A DNA stretch of 64,000 bases, from the NCBI RefSeq assembly GCF_042657065.1, contig NZ_JBHSNF010000001.1, positions 744,001 through 808,000 on the forward strand, in the 5' to 3' direction. A program made the position numbers and the translations under genes. Origin of the DNA: Rhodanobacter ginsengisoli. Lineage in GTDB: Bacteria > Pseudomonadota > Gammaproteobacteria > Xanthomonadales > Rhodanobacteraceae. The notes beneath the pieces were generated by a model. That model was not told where the DNA came from and made no database searches. It saw only the letters and a list, made by a program, of their open reading frames with translations. Shown piece after piece: positions 34,845-42,210 of this stretch (position 1 is the first letter of the stretch; every line of letters begins with the position of its first letter).

Positions 34845-35825
34845 GTGAACGCCGTCATCGCCCCTGCACGACCATCGTTTGCGCGAACCCTGCGCTCGCA
34901 CGGGCTGGCTTTGCCGCGCATGCCGCTGGAGATCCTGCAGGTCAACGTGGGCAAGCTGTGCGACCTGGCCTGCCAGCACTGCCATGTGGAAGCGGGGCCC
35001 AAGCGCACCGAGATCATGCAGGCGGCCACGGTCGAACGCCTGCTCGCGTTGCTGGCCGGCGCGCCGGCCATCCATACCGTGGACCTCACCGGCGGCGCGC
35101 CGGAGATGAACCCGCATTTCCGCACCCTGGTGCGCGGCGCACGCGCGCTGGGCAAGACCGTGATCGACCGCTGCAACCTCACCGTGCTGTTCCGCCCCGG
35201 CCAGGAAGACACCGCCGATTTCCTCGCGGCGCAGGGTGTCAAGGTGGTCGCTTCGCTGCCGTGCTACACCAAGGCCAACGTCGAGCAGCAGCGCGGCCAG
35301 CATGTGTTCGATCCCAGTCTGCGTGCGCTGCACCAGCTCAACGCGCTCGGCTACGGCCAGGCGGACTCGGGGCTGGAACTGGACCTGGTCTACAACCCGC
35401 TGGGCGCCACGCTGCCGCCGTCGCAGCTGGCGCTGGAGGCGACCTACCGGCGCGAGCTGGCCGAGCACTTCGGCATCGTGTTCAACCGCCTGTTCACCAT
35501 CACCAACATGCCGATCAAGCGCTTCCTGCATCTGCTCGAGCGCGAGGATCGCTACGACAGCTACATGCAGACCCTGCTCGACGCGTTCAATCCGCAGGCG
35601 GCGCTGGGCGTGATGTGCCGCAACCTGCTCTCGGTGGACTGGCGCGGCCAGCTGTACGACTGCGATTTCAACCAGGCGCTGGAGTTGCCGCTGGGCGGCC
35701 ACCGACGCAGCCTGTGGGATATCGCATCGCTCACCGACATCGAGCGCGAACCGATCGCGTTCGCCGATCATTGCTATGGCTGCACCGCCGGCGCGGGCAG
35801 CTCCTGTGGAGGCGCACTGGCATGA
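34845..35825 (+). CDS. arsS: Radical SAM protein ArsS (arsenosugar biosynthesis)
   Basis: 326 residues. The radical SAM cluster motif CxxxCxxC is Cys39-Cys43-Cys46 in CDLACQHCH. DLTGGAPEMNPHF follows as the SAM-binding GGE-like motif. The C-terminus has CYGCTAGAGSSCGG with Cys310, 313 and 321, typical of the ArsS family. ArsS is thought to form the adenosyl-arsenic bond on the way to arsenosugars, working after ArsM. It precedes arsM with a 4-bp ATGA overlap (35822-35825), a common pairing. The Cys-Gly-Gly end corresponds to the form without selenocysteine. Confidence 0.93.
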   Translation: MNAVIAPARPSFARTLRSHGLALPRMPLEILQVNVGKLCDLACQHCHVEAGPKRTEIMQAATVERLLALLAGAPAIHTVDLTGGAPEMNPHFRTLVRGARALGKTVIDRCNLTVLFRPGQEDTADFLAAQGVKVVASLPCYTKANVEQQRGQHVFDPSLRALHQLNALGYGQADSGLELDLVYNPLGATLPPSQLALEATYRRELAEHFGIVFNRLFTITNMPIKRFLHLLEREDRYDSYMQTLLDAFNPQAALGVMCRNLLSVDWRGQLYDCDFNQALELPLGGHRRSLWDIASLTDIEREPIAFADHCYGCTAGAGSSCGGALA

Positions 35826-36886
35826 ACATGGAACACGACACGGCAACGAGCGCCGAGGCCCAGCAGTCGGCCGTGCGCAGCTACTACGGCGAAACCCTGC
35901 AATCGAGCGGCGACCTGCGCACCACCGCCTGCTGCAGCATCGACGCGATGCCCGAATACCTGCGCGCGATCCTGGCCCGGCTGCATCCGGAAGTGCGCGA
36001 CCGCTTCTATGGCTGCGGCTCGCCGCTGCCGCCGGCGCTGCACGGCAGCACCGTGCTCGACCTCGGCTGCGGCAGCGGTCGCGATGCCTACCTGCTGTCG
36101 AGCCTGGTCGGCGAGAGCGGCCGGGTGATCGGCGTGGACATGACCGCGCAGCAGCTCGACGTGGCCACGCGCCATCGCGAGTTTCATGCGCAGACGTTCG
36201 GCCACGCGCGATCCAATGTCAGCTTCCATCTGGGCGACCTGGCCGATCTGGCCGCGCTCGGCATCGCCGATGCATCGGTCGACGTGGTGGTGTCCAACTG
36301 CGTGCTGAACCTGGTGCCGGACAAACGCCGCGCGTTCGCCGAGATCATGCGTGTGCTCAAGCCCGGCGGCGAGCTGTATTTCTCCGATGTGTTCAGCGAT
36401 CGCCGCCTGCCGCGCGAACTGCTGGCCGATCCGGTGTTGCTGGGCGAGTGCCTGGCCGGCGCGCTGTACGTGGAGGATTTTCGCCGGCTGATGGACGAGC
36501 TCGGCGTCGCCGATGCGCGGGTGTGCGCACGCAGCCCGATCGAGCTGACCGATGCGGCGATCGAGCGGAAGATCGGCTTTGCCCGCTTCGAGTCGATCAC
36601 CTGGCGTGCATTCAAGCTGCCGCTGGAGGACCGCTGCGAGGATTACGGCCAGGTCGCGACCTACCTCGGCGGCGTGCCCGAGCATCCGCATCGCTTCGCG
36701 CTGGACGATCACCATCTGTTCGAGCGCGACCGGCCGATGCTGGTCTGCGGCAACACCGCCGACATGCTGGCCGGCAGCCGTTACGCGGCCCATTTCCGCA
36801 TCGACGGCGACAAGCGCCGGCACCATGGCCTGTTCGACTGCGCGCCGGCAGTCGCGGCGCCGGGCGCGGCGGCGGCTTGCTGCTGA
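35822..36886 (+). CDS. arsM: Arsenite S-adenosylmethionine methyltransferase ArsM
   Basis: 354 residues. SAM motif I is DLGCGSGRDAY at 80-90. Arsenic-binding cysteines of the family are visible: Cys37/38 in TTACCSI, Cys65 in FYGCGSPLP, Cys160 in VVSNCVLNLVPDK and Cys210 in LLGECLAGAL. It methylates As(III) to mono- and dimethyl species in the cytoplasm. The start at 35822 overlaps the arsS stop. The tail is alanine-rich and ends in Cys-Cys, which is also seen in ArsI of the opposite arm. With ArsS and the two glycosyltransferases it would supply dimethylarsenic for arsenosugar assembly. Confidence 0.94.
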   Translation: MNMEHDTATSAEAQQSAVRSYYGETLQSSGDLRTTACCSIDAMPEYLRAILARLHPEVRDRFYGCGSPLPPALHGSTVLDLGCGSGRDAYLLSSLVGESGRVIGVDMTAQQLDVATRHREFHAQTFGHARSNVSFHLGDLADLAALGIADASVDVVVSNCVLNLVPDKRRAFAEIMRVLKPGGELYFSDVFSDRRLPRELLADPVLLGECLAGALYVEDFRRLMDELGVADARVCARSPIELTDAAIERKIGFARFESITWRAFKLPLEDRCEDYGQVATYLGGVPEHPHRFALDDHHLFERDRPMLVCGNTADMLAGSRYAAHFRIDGDKRRHHGLFDCAPAVAAPGAAAACC

Positions 36887-36900
36887 GCACGGTGGACGAC

Positions 36901-37605
36901 GTGGCGAGCGGGCGGACGCAGCGTGGCTTGTCGGTGATCGTGCCGCTGGCGCCCGCTGAAACCGAGTGGGCGGAACTCGTGCGGCAGCTGGCCGGGCTGC
37001 CCGCGGGCAGCGAGGTCATCCTGGTGGCGGCGGACGACACGCCGCGGCCGACGCCGGAAGGCTGGCCGTCGCCGCTCGACTATCGCGTCTGTCGCAGTCC
37101 TGCCGGTCGCGCCCGCCAGCAGAACCTGGGCGCCAGCGTGGCCCGCGGCGAGTGGCTGTGGTTCCTGCACGCCGACTCGCGCCTGCGCCGCGAAACCGTG
37201 CCCGCCTTGCAGCGCTTCATCGCCCGCGGTGAGGAGGCGCTGGGCTGGTTCACGCTGGCGTTTCGCGACGACGGCCCGCGCTGGACGGCACTGAACGCCG
37301 CCGGCGCGAACTGGCGTGCACGCTGGCTGGGCCTGCCGTTCGGCGATCAGGGCTTGCTGCTGCCGCGGCATCGCTTCCAGGCGCTGCACGGTTTCGACGA
37401 GCAGCTGGCTTGCGGCGAGGATCACCTGCTGGTGTGGGCCGCGCGCCAGGCCGGGCTGCCGCTGCGTCACGTTCCCGCTGTGCTGGAAACCAGCGCGCGC
37501 AAATATGCCCGGCACGGCTGGCTGATCACCACGCTGCGGCACTGGCGACTCACCGCGCTGCAGGCGTGGCCGGCCTGGCGCGCCTCGCACCGGTCCCGGC
37601 CATGA
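36901..37605 (+). CDS. GT2-type glycosyltransferase, arsenosugar-associated (TIGR04283-like)
   Basis: 234 residues from the GTG at 36901, which has GGTGG six nt upstream; the GTG at 36892 is an alternative. The N-terminus LSVIVPLAPAE, then GRARQQNLGASVARGEWLWFLHADSRL, is the family signature: the GRA-Q-N-G loop and the HAD (DxD-like) metal site. This family is found next to arsS/arsM and is thought to take part in arsenosugar formation. The gene follows arsM by 14 bp and overlaps the next gene by 4 bp. The C-terminus is basic, with WLITTLRHWR. Confidence 0.82.
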   Translation: MASGRTQRGLSVIVPLAPAETEWAELVRQLAGLPAGSEVILVAADDTPRPTPEGWPSPLDYRVCRSPAGRARQQNLGASVARGEWLWFLHADSRLRRETVPALQRFIARGEEALGWFTLAFRDDGPRWTALNAAGANWRARWLGLPFGDQGLLLPRHRFQALHGFDEQLACGEDHLLVWAARQAGLPLRHVPAVLETSARKYARHGWLITTLRHWRLTALQAWPAWRASHRSRP

Positions 37606-38294
37606 CGGCGGCGCTGGCGATCTTCGTCAAGACGCCGGGGCTGTCGCCGGTGAAGACGCGTCTGGCCGCCAGCCTGGGGTCGGCCGCCGCCACCTGTTTC
37701 CATCAGCTGGCCGCGGCCGCCACCGCGGCGGTGGCCGCCCGTTGCCAACCGCTGCTGACGCCGTACTGGGCGATTGCCGAAGCCGATCCGGCCGCAGCCG
37801 CGATCTGGTCGGGTTTCGCCTCGTTGCCTCAGGGCGAGGGCGACCTCGGCGAGCGCCTGCACAACGTCTATGCGCAGCTGCAGGCGCGGCATGGCCGGGT
37901 GCTGCTGATCGGCGCCGACGCGCCGCAGCTCACGCCCTCGCTGCTGCAGGCGGCCGTCGACGCGCTGCGCGACGACGGCGCGCCGTTCGTGATGGGCGAA
38001 GCCAGCGACGGCGGCTTCTGGCTGTTCGGCGGGCGGCAACCGATGCCGCGCGAGGTCTGGACCTCGGTGCGCTATTCGCAGCCACGGACCGCCGCCGAAT
38101 TGCGCGAGCGGCTGGCGCCGCACGGTGGCGTGGCGCAGGTGCCCACGCTCACCGATGTGGACAGCGCCGCCGATCTGCCGGTGCTGCTCGAGGCGCTGGC
38201 GGCGCTGGTCGAACCCGTGCCGGCGCAGCGATTCCTGCATGACTGGCTGCGGCTGACGCTCGGCCGGGTCGAGCCGTCCGTGGCGCGCGGATGA
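37602..38294 (+). CDS. DUF2064 glycosyltransferase, arsenosugar-associated (TIGR04282-like)
   Basis: 230 residues. It opens with LAIFVKTPGLSPVKTRLA, the hallmark of the TIGR04282/DUF2064 family, a nucleotidyl-/glycosyltransferase-like fold. GRVLLIGADAPQLTPSLLQAA carries the conserved GAD(C/A)P site and FVMGEASDGGFWLFG the second motif. The ATGA overlap with the previous gene indicates translational coupling. Members co-occur with ArsS and ArsM and are assigned to arsenosugar biosynthesis by context. Last gene of the plus-strand arm; it is convergent with the sterol-desaturase gene 12 bp away. Confidence 0.85.
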   Translation: MTAALAIFVKTPGLSPVKTRLAASLGSAAATCFHQLAAAATAAVAARCQPLLTPYWAIAEADPAAAAIWSGFASLPQGEGDLGERLHNVYAQLQARHGRVLLIGADAPQLTPSLLQAAVDALRDDGAPFVMGEASDGGFWLFGGRQPMPREVWTSVRYSQPRTAAELRERLAPHGGVAQVPTLTDVDSAADLPVLLEALAALVEPVPAQRFLHDWLRLTLGRVEPSVARG

Positions 38295-38306
38295 TGCCGG
38301 CCTGAC

Positions 38307-39095
38307 TCAGCGGTTCTTGCGCAGCGGCTGCAGCAGCAGGCTGGGCAGGCGCTGGGCCGCGGCATCGCGAAATACCTCCAGGCCCAGCGCCATGGTCGGC
38401 TGCGGCTGCCGCGGCGCCGCGCGGTAGCTGCCGAACAGGCGATCCCACCACGAGACATGGAAGCTGAAATTGCTGTCGTGTTCCTCGCGCAGCACCGAGT
38501 GATGGATGCGGTGCATGTCCGGCGTCACGAACACCCAGCGCAGCCGGCGCTCGAGCGGGGGCGGCAGGTCCAGGTTGGCGTGGGTCAGCAGGGCGAAGCT
38601 GCTGAGCACGATCTCGAAGGCCGCCACCACGATGGGCGCGACGCCGAGCAGCAGCACGGCGGCAATCTTGATCCCCATCGACAGCAGGATCTCCAGCGGG
38701 TGGAAGCGCACGCCCGAACTGACATCGAGGCTGAGGTCGGTGTGGTGCACCCGGTGCAGCCGCCACAGCCAGCCGACCCGATGCATCAGCCGATGCTGCG
38801 CGTAGATCAGCAGATCCAGCGCCACGAAGCCGAGCACCGCCGCCGACCAGGCCGGCATGCGTGCTTGATGCAGCAGGCCGACATCATGCGCCTGCGCCCA
38901 CAGCGCGGCGTCCACCGCCAGCCACGGCAGCAGCAGGCGCAGGCACAGCGCGTTGATCAGGCCCAGCCCGAGATTCACCGACCAGCGCTGCCGCCGGCGC
39001 GGCTGCTGGATGTGCCGCGGCCAGCGCCATTCGGCGAGGCCGAGCAGGGCCAGCAGGGCGAGGAACAGCGCGAGTCTGAAGGTGGTCTCTTGCAT
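38307..39095 (-). CDS. Sterol desaturase/fatty acid hydroxylase-family membrane protein
   Basis: 262 residues with about four membrane segments. The di-iron histidine motifs are intact: HRLMH at 101-105, HRVHH at 114-118, FHP at 131-133 and HRIHH near 205. Such enzymes hydroxylate or desaturate lipids or ether lipids at the membrane. The gene is 58 bp downstream of acr3 on the same strand and ends 12 bp from the last arsenosugar gene. It is not a recognised arsenic gene. A link to arsenic-containing lipids is possible but is only inferred from position. Confidence 0.87.
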   Translation of the reverse strand: MQETTFRLALFLALLALLGLAEWRWPRHIQQPRRRQRWSVNLGLGLINALCLRLLLPWLAVDAALWAQAHDVGLLHQARMPAWSAAVLGFVALDLLIYAQHRLMHRVGWLWRLHRVHHTDLSLDVSSGVRFHPLEILLSMGIKIAAVLLLGVAPIVVAAFEIVLSSFALLTHANLDLPPPLERRLRWVFVTPDMHRIHHSVLREEHDSNFSFHVSWWDRLFGSYRAAPRQPQPTMALGLEVFRDAAAQRLPSLLLQPLRKNR

Positions 39096-39153
39096 GGAGT
39101 GAGGCGGGTCCGTGGCCCACCGGGCAGGGTCGTCGCGGCCCAGTATCCGCCGT

Positions 39154-40218
39154 TTACGCAGGCTCCGGCTCGAACCAGTGGCCGGTGCGGTTGACCATGT
39201 ACACCACCGACAGCATCACCGGTACCTCCACCAGCACGCCCACCACCGTGGCCAGCGCCGCGCCCGAGCGCAGTCCGAAGATGCTGATCGCCGCCGCCAC
39301 CGCCAGCTCGAAGAAGTTGCTGGCGCCGATCAGCGCGGCCGGACCGGCCACGCAATGCGGCACCTTCAGCCAGCGGCTGAGGCCGTAGGCGATGGCCGCG
39401 TTGAGGTAGACCTGGATCACGATCGGCACCGCCAGCAGCGCGATGATCAGCGGCTGGCGCAGGATCGCCTCGCCCTGGAATCCGAACAGCAGCACCAGGG
39501 TCGCCAGCAGCGCCGCGGTCGACCATGGATCGAGCCGGTGCAGGGTCGCTTCCAGCGCGGCCTGGCCGCGTCGGCGCAGCAGCCAGCCGCGCCACAGCTG
39601 CGCGATGATCACCGGCACCACGATGTACAGCAGCACCGACAGCAGCAGCGTGCCCCAGGGCACGTGGATCGACGCCACGCCCAGCAGCAGGGCCACGATC
39701 GGCGCGAACGCGACCACCATGATGGTGTCGTTCAGCGCCACCTGGGCCAGGGTGAAATTCGGCTCGCCGCCGCACAGCCGCGACCACACGAACACCATCG
39801 CCGTGCACGGCGCGGCGGCCAGCAGGATCAGCCCGGCGATGTACGCGTCGTGCTGGTCGGCCGGCAGCCAGGCAGCGAACACGTGGCGGATGAACAGCCA
39901 GCCCAGCAGCGCCATCGAGAACGGCTTGATCGCCCAGTTCACCAGCAGGGTGATGCCGATGCCGCGCACCTGGCGGCGCACGCCGGCCAGCTGGGCGAAG
40001 TCGACCTTCAGCAGCATCGGCACGATCATCAGCCACACCAGCCCGGCCACCGGCAGGTTGATGTGCTGCAGCTCGGCCGCCGCCAGCGTCTCGAACACCG
40101 CGGGAAACAGATGGCCGAGCGCGATGCCGGCGACGATGCACAGCGCGACCCAGACGCTCAGGTAGCGGGCGAAGAACGCGATGCGCGGCAGCGCGGGCGC
40201 GGCCGGTTCAGTGCTCAT
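39154..40218 (-). CDS. acr3: Acr3-family arsenite efflux permease
   Basis: 354 residues, ten membrane segments. Conserved Acr3 features: LMIVPMLLKVDF, the Cys138 region AAPCTAMVFVWS with the conserved transport cysteine, NDTIMV, and GASNFFELAVA with the conserved glutamate. It exports As(III) from the cytoplasm using the proton gradient. It overlaps arsC by 11 bp and lies in the run arsR-arsI-arsC-acr3. Confidence 0.95.
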   Translation of the reverse strand: MSTEPAAPALPRIAFFARYLSVWVALCIVAGIALGHLFPAVFETLAAAELQHINLPVAGLVWLMIVPMLLKVDFAQLAGVRRQVRGIGITLLVNWAIKPFSMALLGWLFIRHVFAAWLPADQHDAYIAGLILLAAAPCTAMVFVWSRLCGGEPNFTLAQVALNDTIMVVAFAPIVALLLGVASIHVPWGTLLLSVLLYIVVPVIIAQLWRGWLLRRRGQAALEATLHRLDPWSTAALLATLVLLFGFQGEAILRQPLIIALLAVPIVIQVYLNAAIAYGLSRWLKVPHCVAGPAALIGASNFFELAVAAAISIFGLRSGAALATVVGVLVEVPVMLSVVYMVNRTGHWFEPEPA

Positions 40219-40717
40219 GCGCGCGTTCCGTTTCGCCGATCGCGCGCAGCTCGCGCTGGGTGGCCAGCCGGTCGAGCTTGTCCAGCGGCAGCGCCAGCAG
40301 CAGGTCGATGCGTCGGCGCAGCATCATCCACGCCGACTGGAACGCGTGCCGGCGTTCCTGCTCGCTGCCCTGGACGGCGGCCGGGTCGGGGATGCCCCAG
40401 TGCGCGGTCACCGGATGGCCCGGCCAGATCGGGCAGACCTCGCCGGCGGCGTTGTCGCAGACCGTGATCACGATGTCGATCGGCGGCGAGTCGGGCCGGG
40501 CGAACTCGTCCCAGCTCTTGCTGCGCAGCGGCTCCTGGTAGCCGATGGAGCGTGCCAGCTCCGCCGCGATCGGCTGCACCGTGCCGCTGGGAAAACTGCC
40601 GGCGCTGAAGGCATGGAAGCGGCCTTCGCCCAGCACGTTGAGCATCGCCTCGGCCATCACGCTGCGGGCGGAGTTGCCGGTGCACAGGAACAGGACGTTG
40701 AAGATTCGGGTCGACAT
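40208..40717 (-). CDS. arsC: Arsenate reductase, low-molecular-weight phosphatase fold
   Basis: 169 residues. The P-loop CTGNSARS puts the nucleophile at Cys12 and the oxyanion-binding arginine at Arg18. Cys87 and Cys95 in TVCDNAAGEVCPIWPG fit the relay cysteines of thioredoxin-dependent ArsC enzymes. It reduces As(V) to As(III) for export by Acr3 or methylation by ArsM. The tail beyond residue 140 is helical and charged. The ATG at 40717 lies 7 bp after the arsI stop. It is co-transcribed with its neighbours. Confidence 0.94.
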   Translation of the reverse strand: MSTRIFNVLFLCTGNSARSVMAEAMLNVLGEGRFHAFSAGSFPSGTVQPIAAELARSIGYQEPLRSKSWDEFARPDSPPIDIVITVCDNAAGEVCPIWPGHPVTAHWGIPDPAAVQGSEQERRHAFQSAWMMLRRRIDLLLALPLDKLDRLATQRELRAIGETERAHEH

Positions 40718-40724
40718 GGCGATC

Positions 40725-41207
40725 TCAGCAGCAGCCGGTGGCGGCGTTCGGGCCGCAGGCAGCGGCGGGCGCGGTGGCGGCGGCCGGGCCGCAGCAGGCG
40801 CCGCCCTTGCCGGTGGTCGCGGCGTCGGTGGCGTCGTTATAGGTGGTCGCTTCGCCCAGCGTGCGGAAGCTTTCCCAGCGCACGCCTTGCGGATCCTCGG
40901 CCCAGAACTTGTCCGAACGCGCGTAGCAGCAGTTGGTTGCCTTTTCCGCCAGCGCCACGGCATCGGCGGACTGCAGCCGCGCACCGATCGCGGCGAGCTC
41001 GGCATCGTCCTCGACCTGCAGGCCCAGGTGATCCACGCCGGCCGCGCGGCCGCGCTGCGAGATCGCGAAGTTGATCCGCGGGTCGTCCAGCATCCACTTC
41101 GCGTAATCGGACTTGAGCACGCTGGGCGGCGTGCCGAACAGGGTGGTGTAGAAGCGGATGCTGCTGTCGAGCTGATCGACGTTCAGGTGCACATGGAAGC
41201 GTTTCAT
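40725..41207 (-). CDS. arsI: VOC-family C-As lyase ArsI (CadI-type)
   Basis: 160 residues. Single glyoxalase/bleomycin-resistance fold. Iron ligands fit His5, His60 (VDHLGLQ) and Glu112 (RWESFRTL); the vicinal pair Cys93-Cys94 in TNCCYARSDKFW matches the ArsI organoarsenical site. ArsI cleaves the C-As bond of trivalent methyl- and aryl-arsenicals using Fe(II) and oxygen. The tail (135-160) is Ala/Gly-rich with five cysteines, ending in Cys-Cys. Start after GGGAGA; 4-bp overlap with arsR. Some CadI-type relatives are annotated only as cadmium-induced proteins. Confidence 0.9.
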   Translation of the reverse strand: MKRFHVHLNVDQLDSSIRFYTTLFGTPPSVLKSDYAKWMLDDPRINFAISQRGRAAGVDHLGLQVEDDAELAAIGARLQSADAVALAEKATNCCYARSDKFWAEDPQGVRWESFRTLGEATTYNDATDAATTGKGGACCGPAAATAPAAACGPNAATGCC

Positions 41208-41545
41208 CGGGATCTCCCGGCGGGTTTGCAGGTGGAGGCGGGCGCGCAGTCGGCGGTGGCCGAACCCGCGCAACAGTTCTCGGTGAGGAAGCCGAGCAGG
41301 GTATTCATTTGCGGATAGTTCGCGCGGCACTGGATCACCCGCCCGCGCCGCTCGTCGCTGACCAGGCCAGCGCGACGCAGGATGTGCAGGTGGTTGGTCA
41401 GGGTGGCCCCGGCCAGTCCGGTCGCCGCGGCCAGTTCGCCCACGGCCATGCCGTCCTCGCCCGCCTGCACCAGCAGGCGAAACAGGTTCAGGCGATGCTC
41501 CTGGGCCAGCGCGTTGAGGCAGGCGAGTGCGTCAGTTGATTTCAT
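41204..41545 (-). CDS. arsR: ArsR-family arsenic-responsive repressor
   Basis: 113 residues. Winged helix-turn-helix with VGELAAATGLAGATLTNHLHILRRAGLV (about 36-62). Metal-site cysteines are at the C-terminal end, Cys91, Cys92, Cys100 and Cys106, rather than in the recognition-helix CxC form of plasmid R773 ArsR. This resembles the Acidithiobacillus/Corynebacterium-type sensors. It should bind the palindrome over its own start and release on As(III), controlling arsR-arsI-arsC-acr3. First gene of the minus arm. Confidence 0.94.
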   Translation of the reverse strand: MKSTDALACLNALAQEHRLNLFRLLVQAGEDGMAVGELAAATGLAGATLTNHLHILRRAGLVSDERRGRVIQCRANYPQMNTLLGFLTENCCAGSATADCAPASTCKPAGRSR

Positions 41546-41580
41546 ATTTCCAGAATTATGGAAATATTAGAAAGAGTCAA
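41544..41580 (-). promoter_or_regulatory. arsR promoter with overlapping palindromic operator
   Basis: Inverted repeat ATATTTCCA (41544-41552) / TGGAAATAT (41559-41567) with a 6-bp centre overlaps the arsR start codon. On the minus strand TTGACT (41580-41575) is a -35 and TAATTC (41558-41553) a fair -10 at 16-bp spacing. The predicted start of transcription falls at or within a few bases of the ATG, so the message is probably leaderless. Confidence 0.7.
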
Positions 41581-41678
41581 GCCCCCGATCTGACCAAGCG
41601 TGCGCCGTGTGTCCTGGATCAGTTTCCGAGCCGTCGCCGAGCGCGCCTCGGCCCCACTGAGGCTGTTCGACAACCGTT

Positions 41679-41706
41679 TTGACATTCGTATCCATATGGA
41701 TACAAT
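41679..41706 (+). promoter_or_regulatory. Toxin-antitoxin promoter with palindromic operator
   Basis: TTGACA (41679-41684), 16-bp spacer and TACAAT (41701-41706) form a near-consensus sigma-70 promoter. A perfect 16-bp palindrome, GTATCCATATGGATAC (41688-41703), fills the spacer and enters the -10. This fits self-repression by the antitoxin. The predicted transcription start is about 41713, exactly at the GTG start of the toxin frame. Confidence 0.75.
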
Positions 41707-41712
41707 GATCGG

Positions 41713-42175
41713 GTGAACACCGTCCAGCAGTCCGGTGAATTCAGGGAGTGGCTCAAAGGTCTGAGGGACCAGACTGCGAAGGCCAAGGTATTGGTGCGCA
41801 TCAAGCGGCTCGCCGAAGGCAATCAGGGAGGCTGTCGGGCTCTGATCGGCCGGTCTGCGAATCCGCCTGCGCGATCCATATTTCCGCCGCTTCTTGCCCC
41901 ATAGAACCACTATGGGTCGGCGAATCGTCGAAAATCTGTTTTCGCGCAGCCGAATTCTCGCCTCGACCATCAAAGCCCGACAGCCTCCTGGCGACGCAAA
42001 GCACTTCGACGGTATCAGCGAACTGCGTATCGACTACGGTCCGGGCTACCGGATCTACGTCGCCAGGAAAGGAAAGACGTTGTACCTGTTGCTGTGCGGC
42101 GGCGATAAGTCGAGCCAGCAAAAGGACATCGAAAGAGCAAAGAAGATACTGGCCGCAAGTTCTTCGCCAGCGTAG
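41713..42175 (+). pseudogene. HigB/RelE-like toxin gene split by a palindromic insertion
   Basis: The N-terminal half (VQQSGEFREWLKGLRDQ...RIKRLAEGNQ, 41713-41826) and the C-terminal half (GDAKHFDGISELRIDYGPGYRIYV...LLLCGGDKSSQ, 41990-42175) together match a putative addiction-module killer protein of about 95 residues. They are separated by 163 bp, are in different frames, and a stop codon (41902-41904) ends the first half. A downstream ATG at 41912 could start a C-terminal fragment of 87 residues with an element-encoded head. The antitoxin gene downstream is intact. A functional toxin is unlikely. Confidence 0.85.
41827..41988. mobile_element. 162-bp MITE-like palindromic element inside the toxin gene
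   Basis: Terminal inverted repeats are identical for 15 bp (GGAGGCTGTCGGGCT at 41827-41841 and its complement ending at 41988) and continue imperfectly inward. The centre is a small hairpin, CCCATAG-AACCA-CTATGGG, so the whole element folds on itself. It has no coding capacity. No target-site duplication could be identified with confidence. It interrupts an otherwise continuous toxin protein, which is good evidence for insertion. Confidence 0.75.
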
Positions 42176-42210
42176 TGCCCAGACAGGTAATACCAGGAAA
42201 GGAGTGTGTC

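Noticed and set aside
32136..35846. A very long antisense open frame (over 1200 codons) opposite the TVP38 fusion and arsS
   Set aside because: It is produced by GC-rich codon use of the opposite-strand genes; the composition is Arg/His/Gln-rich and no family motif or ribosome-binding site is present.
41542..41680. Minus-strand frame upstream of arsR reading ARKLIQDTRRTLGQIGGL, suggestive of a recombinase fragment
   Set aside because: Too short and not convincing; it overlaps the arsR promoter and the toxin region.
41988..41995. Target-site duplication for the MITE-like element
   Set aside because: Flanking bases (CAG on the left, TGG on the right) do not match as a direct repeat, so none is claimed.
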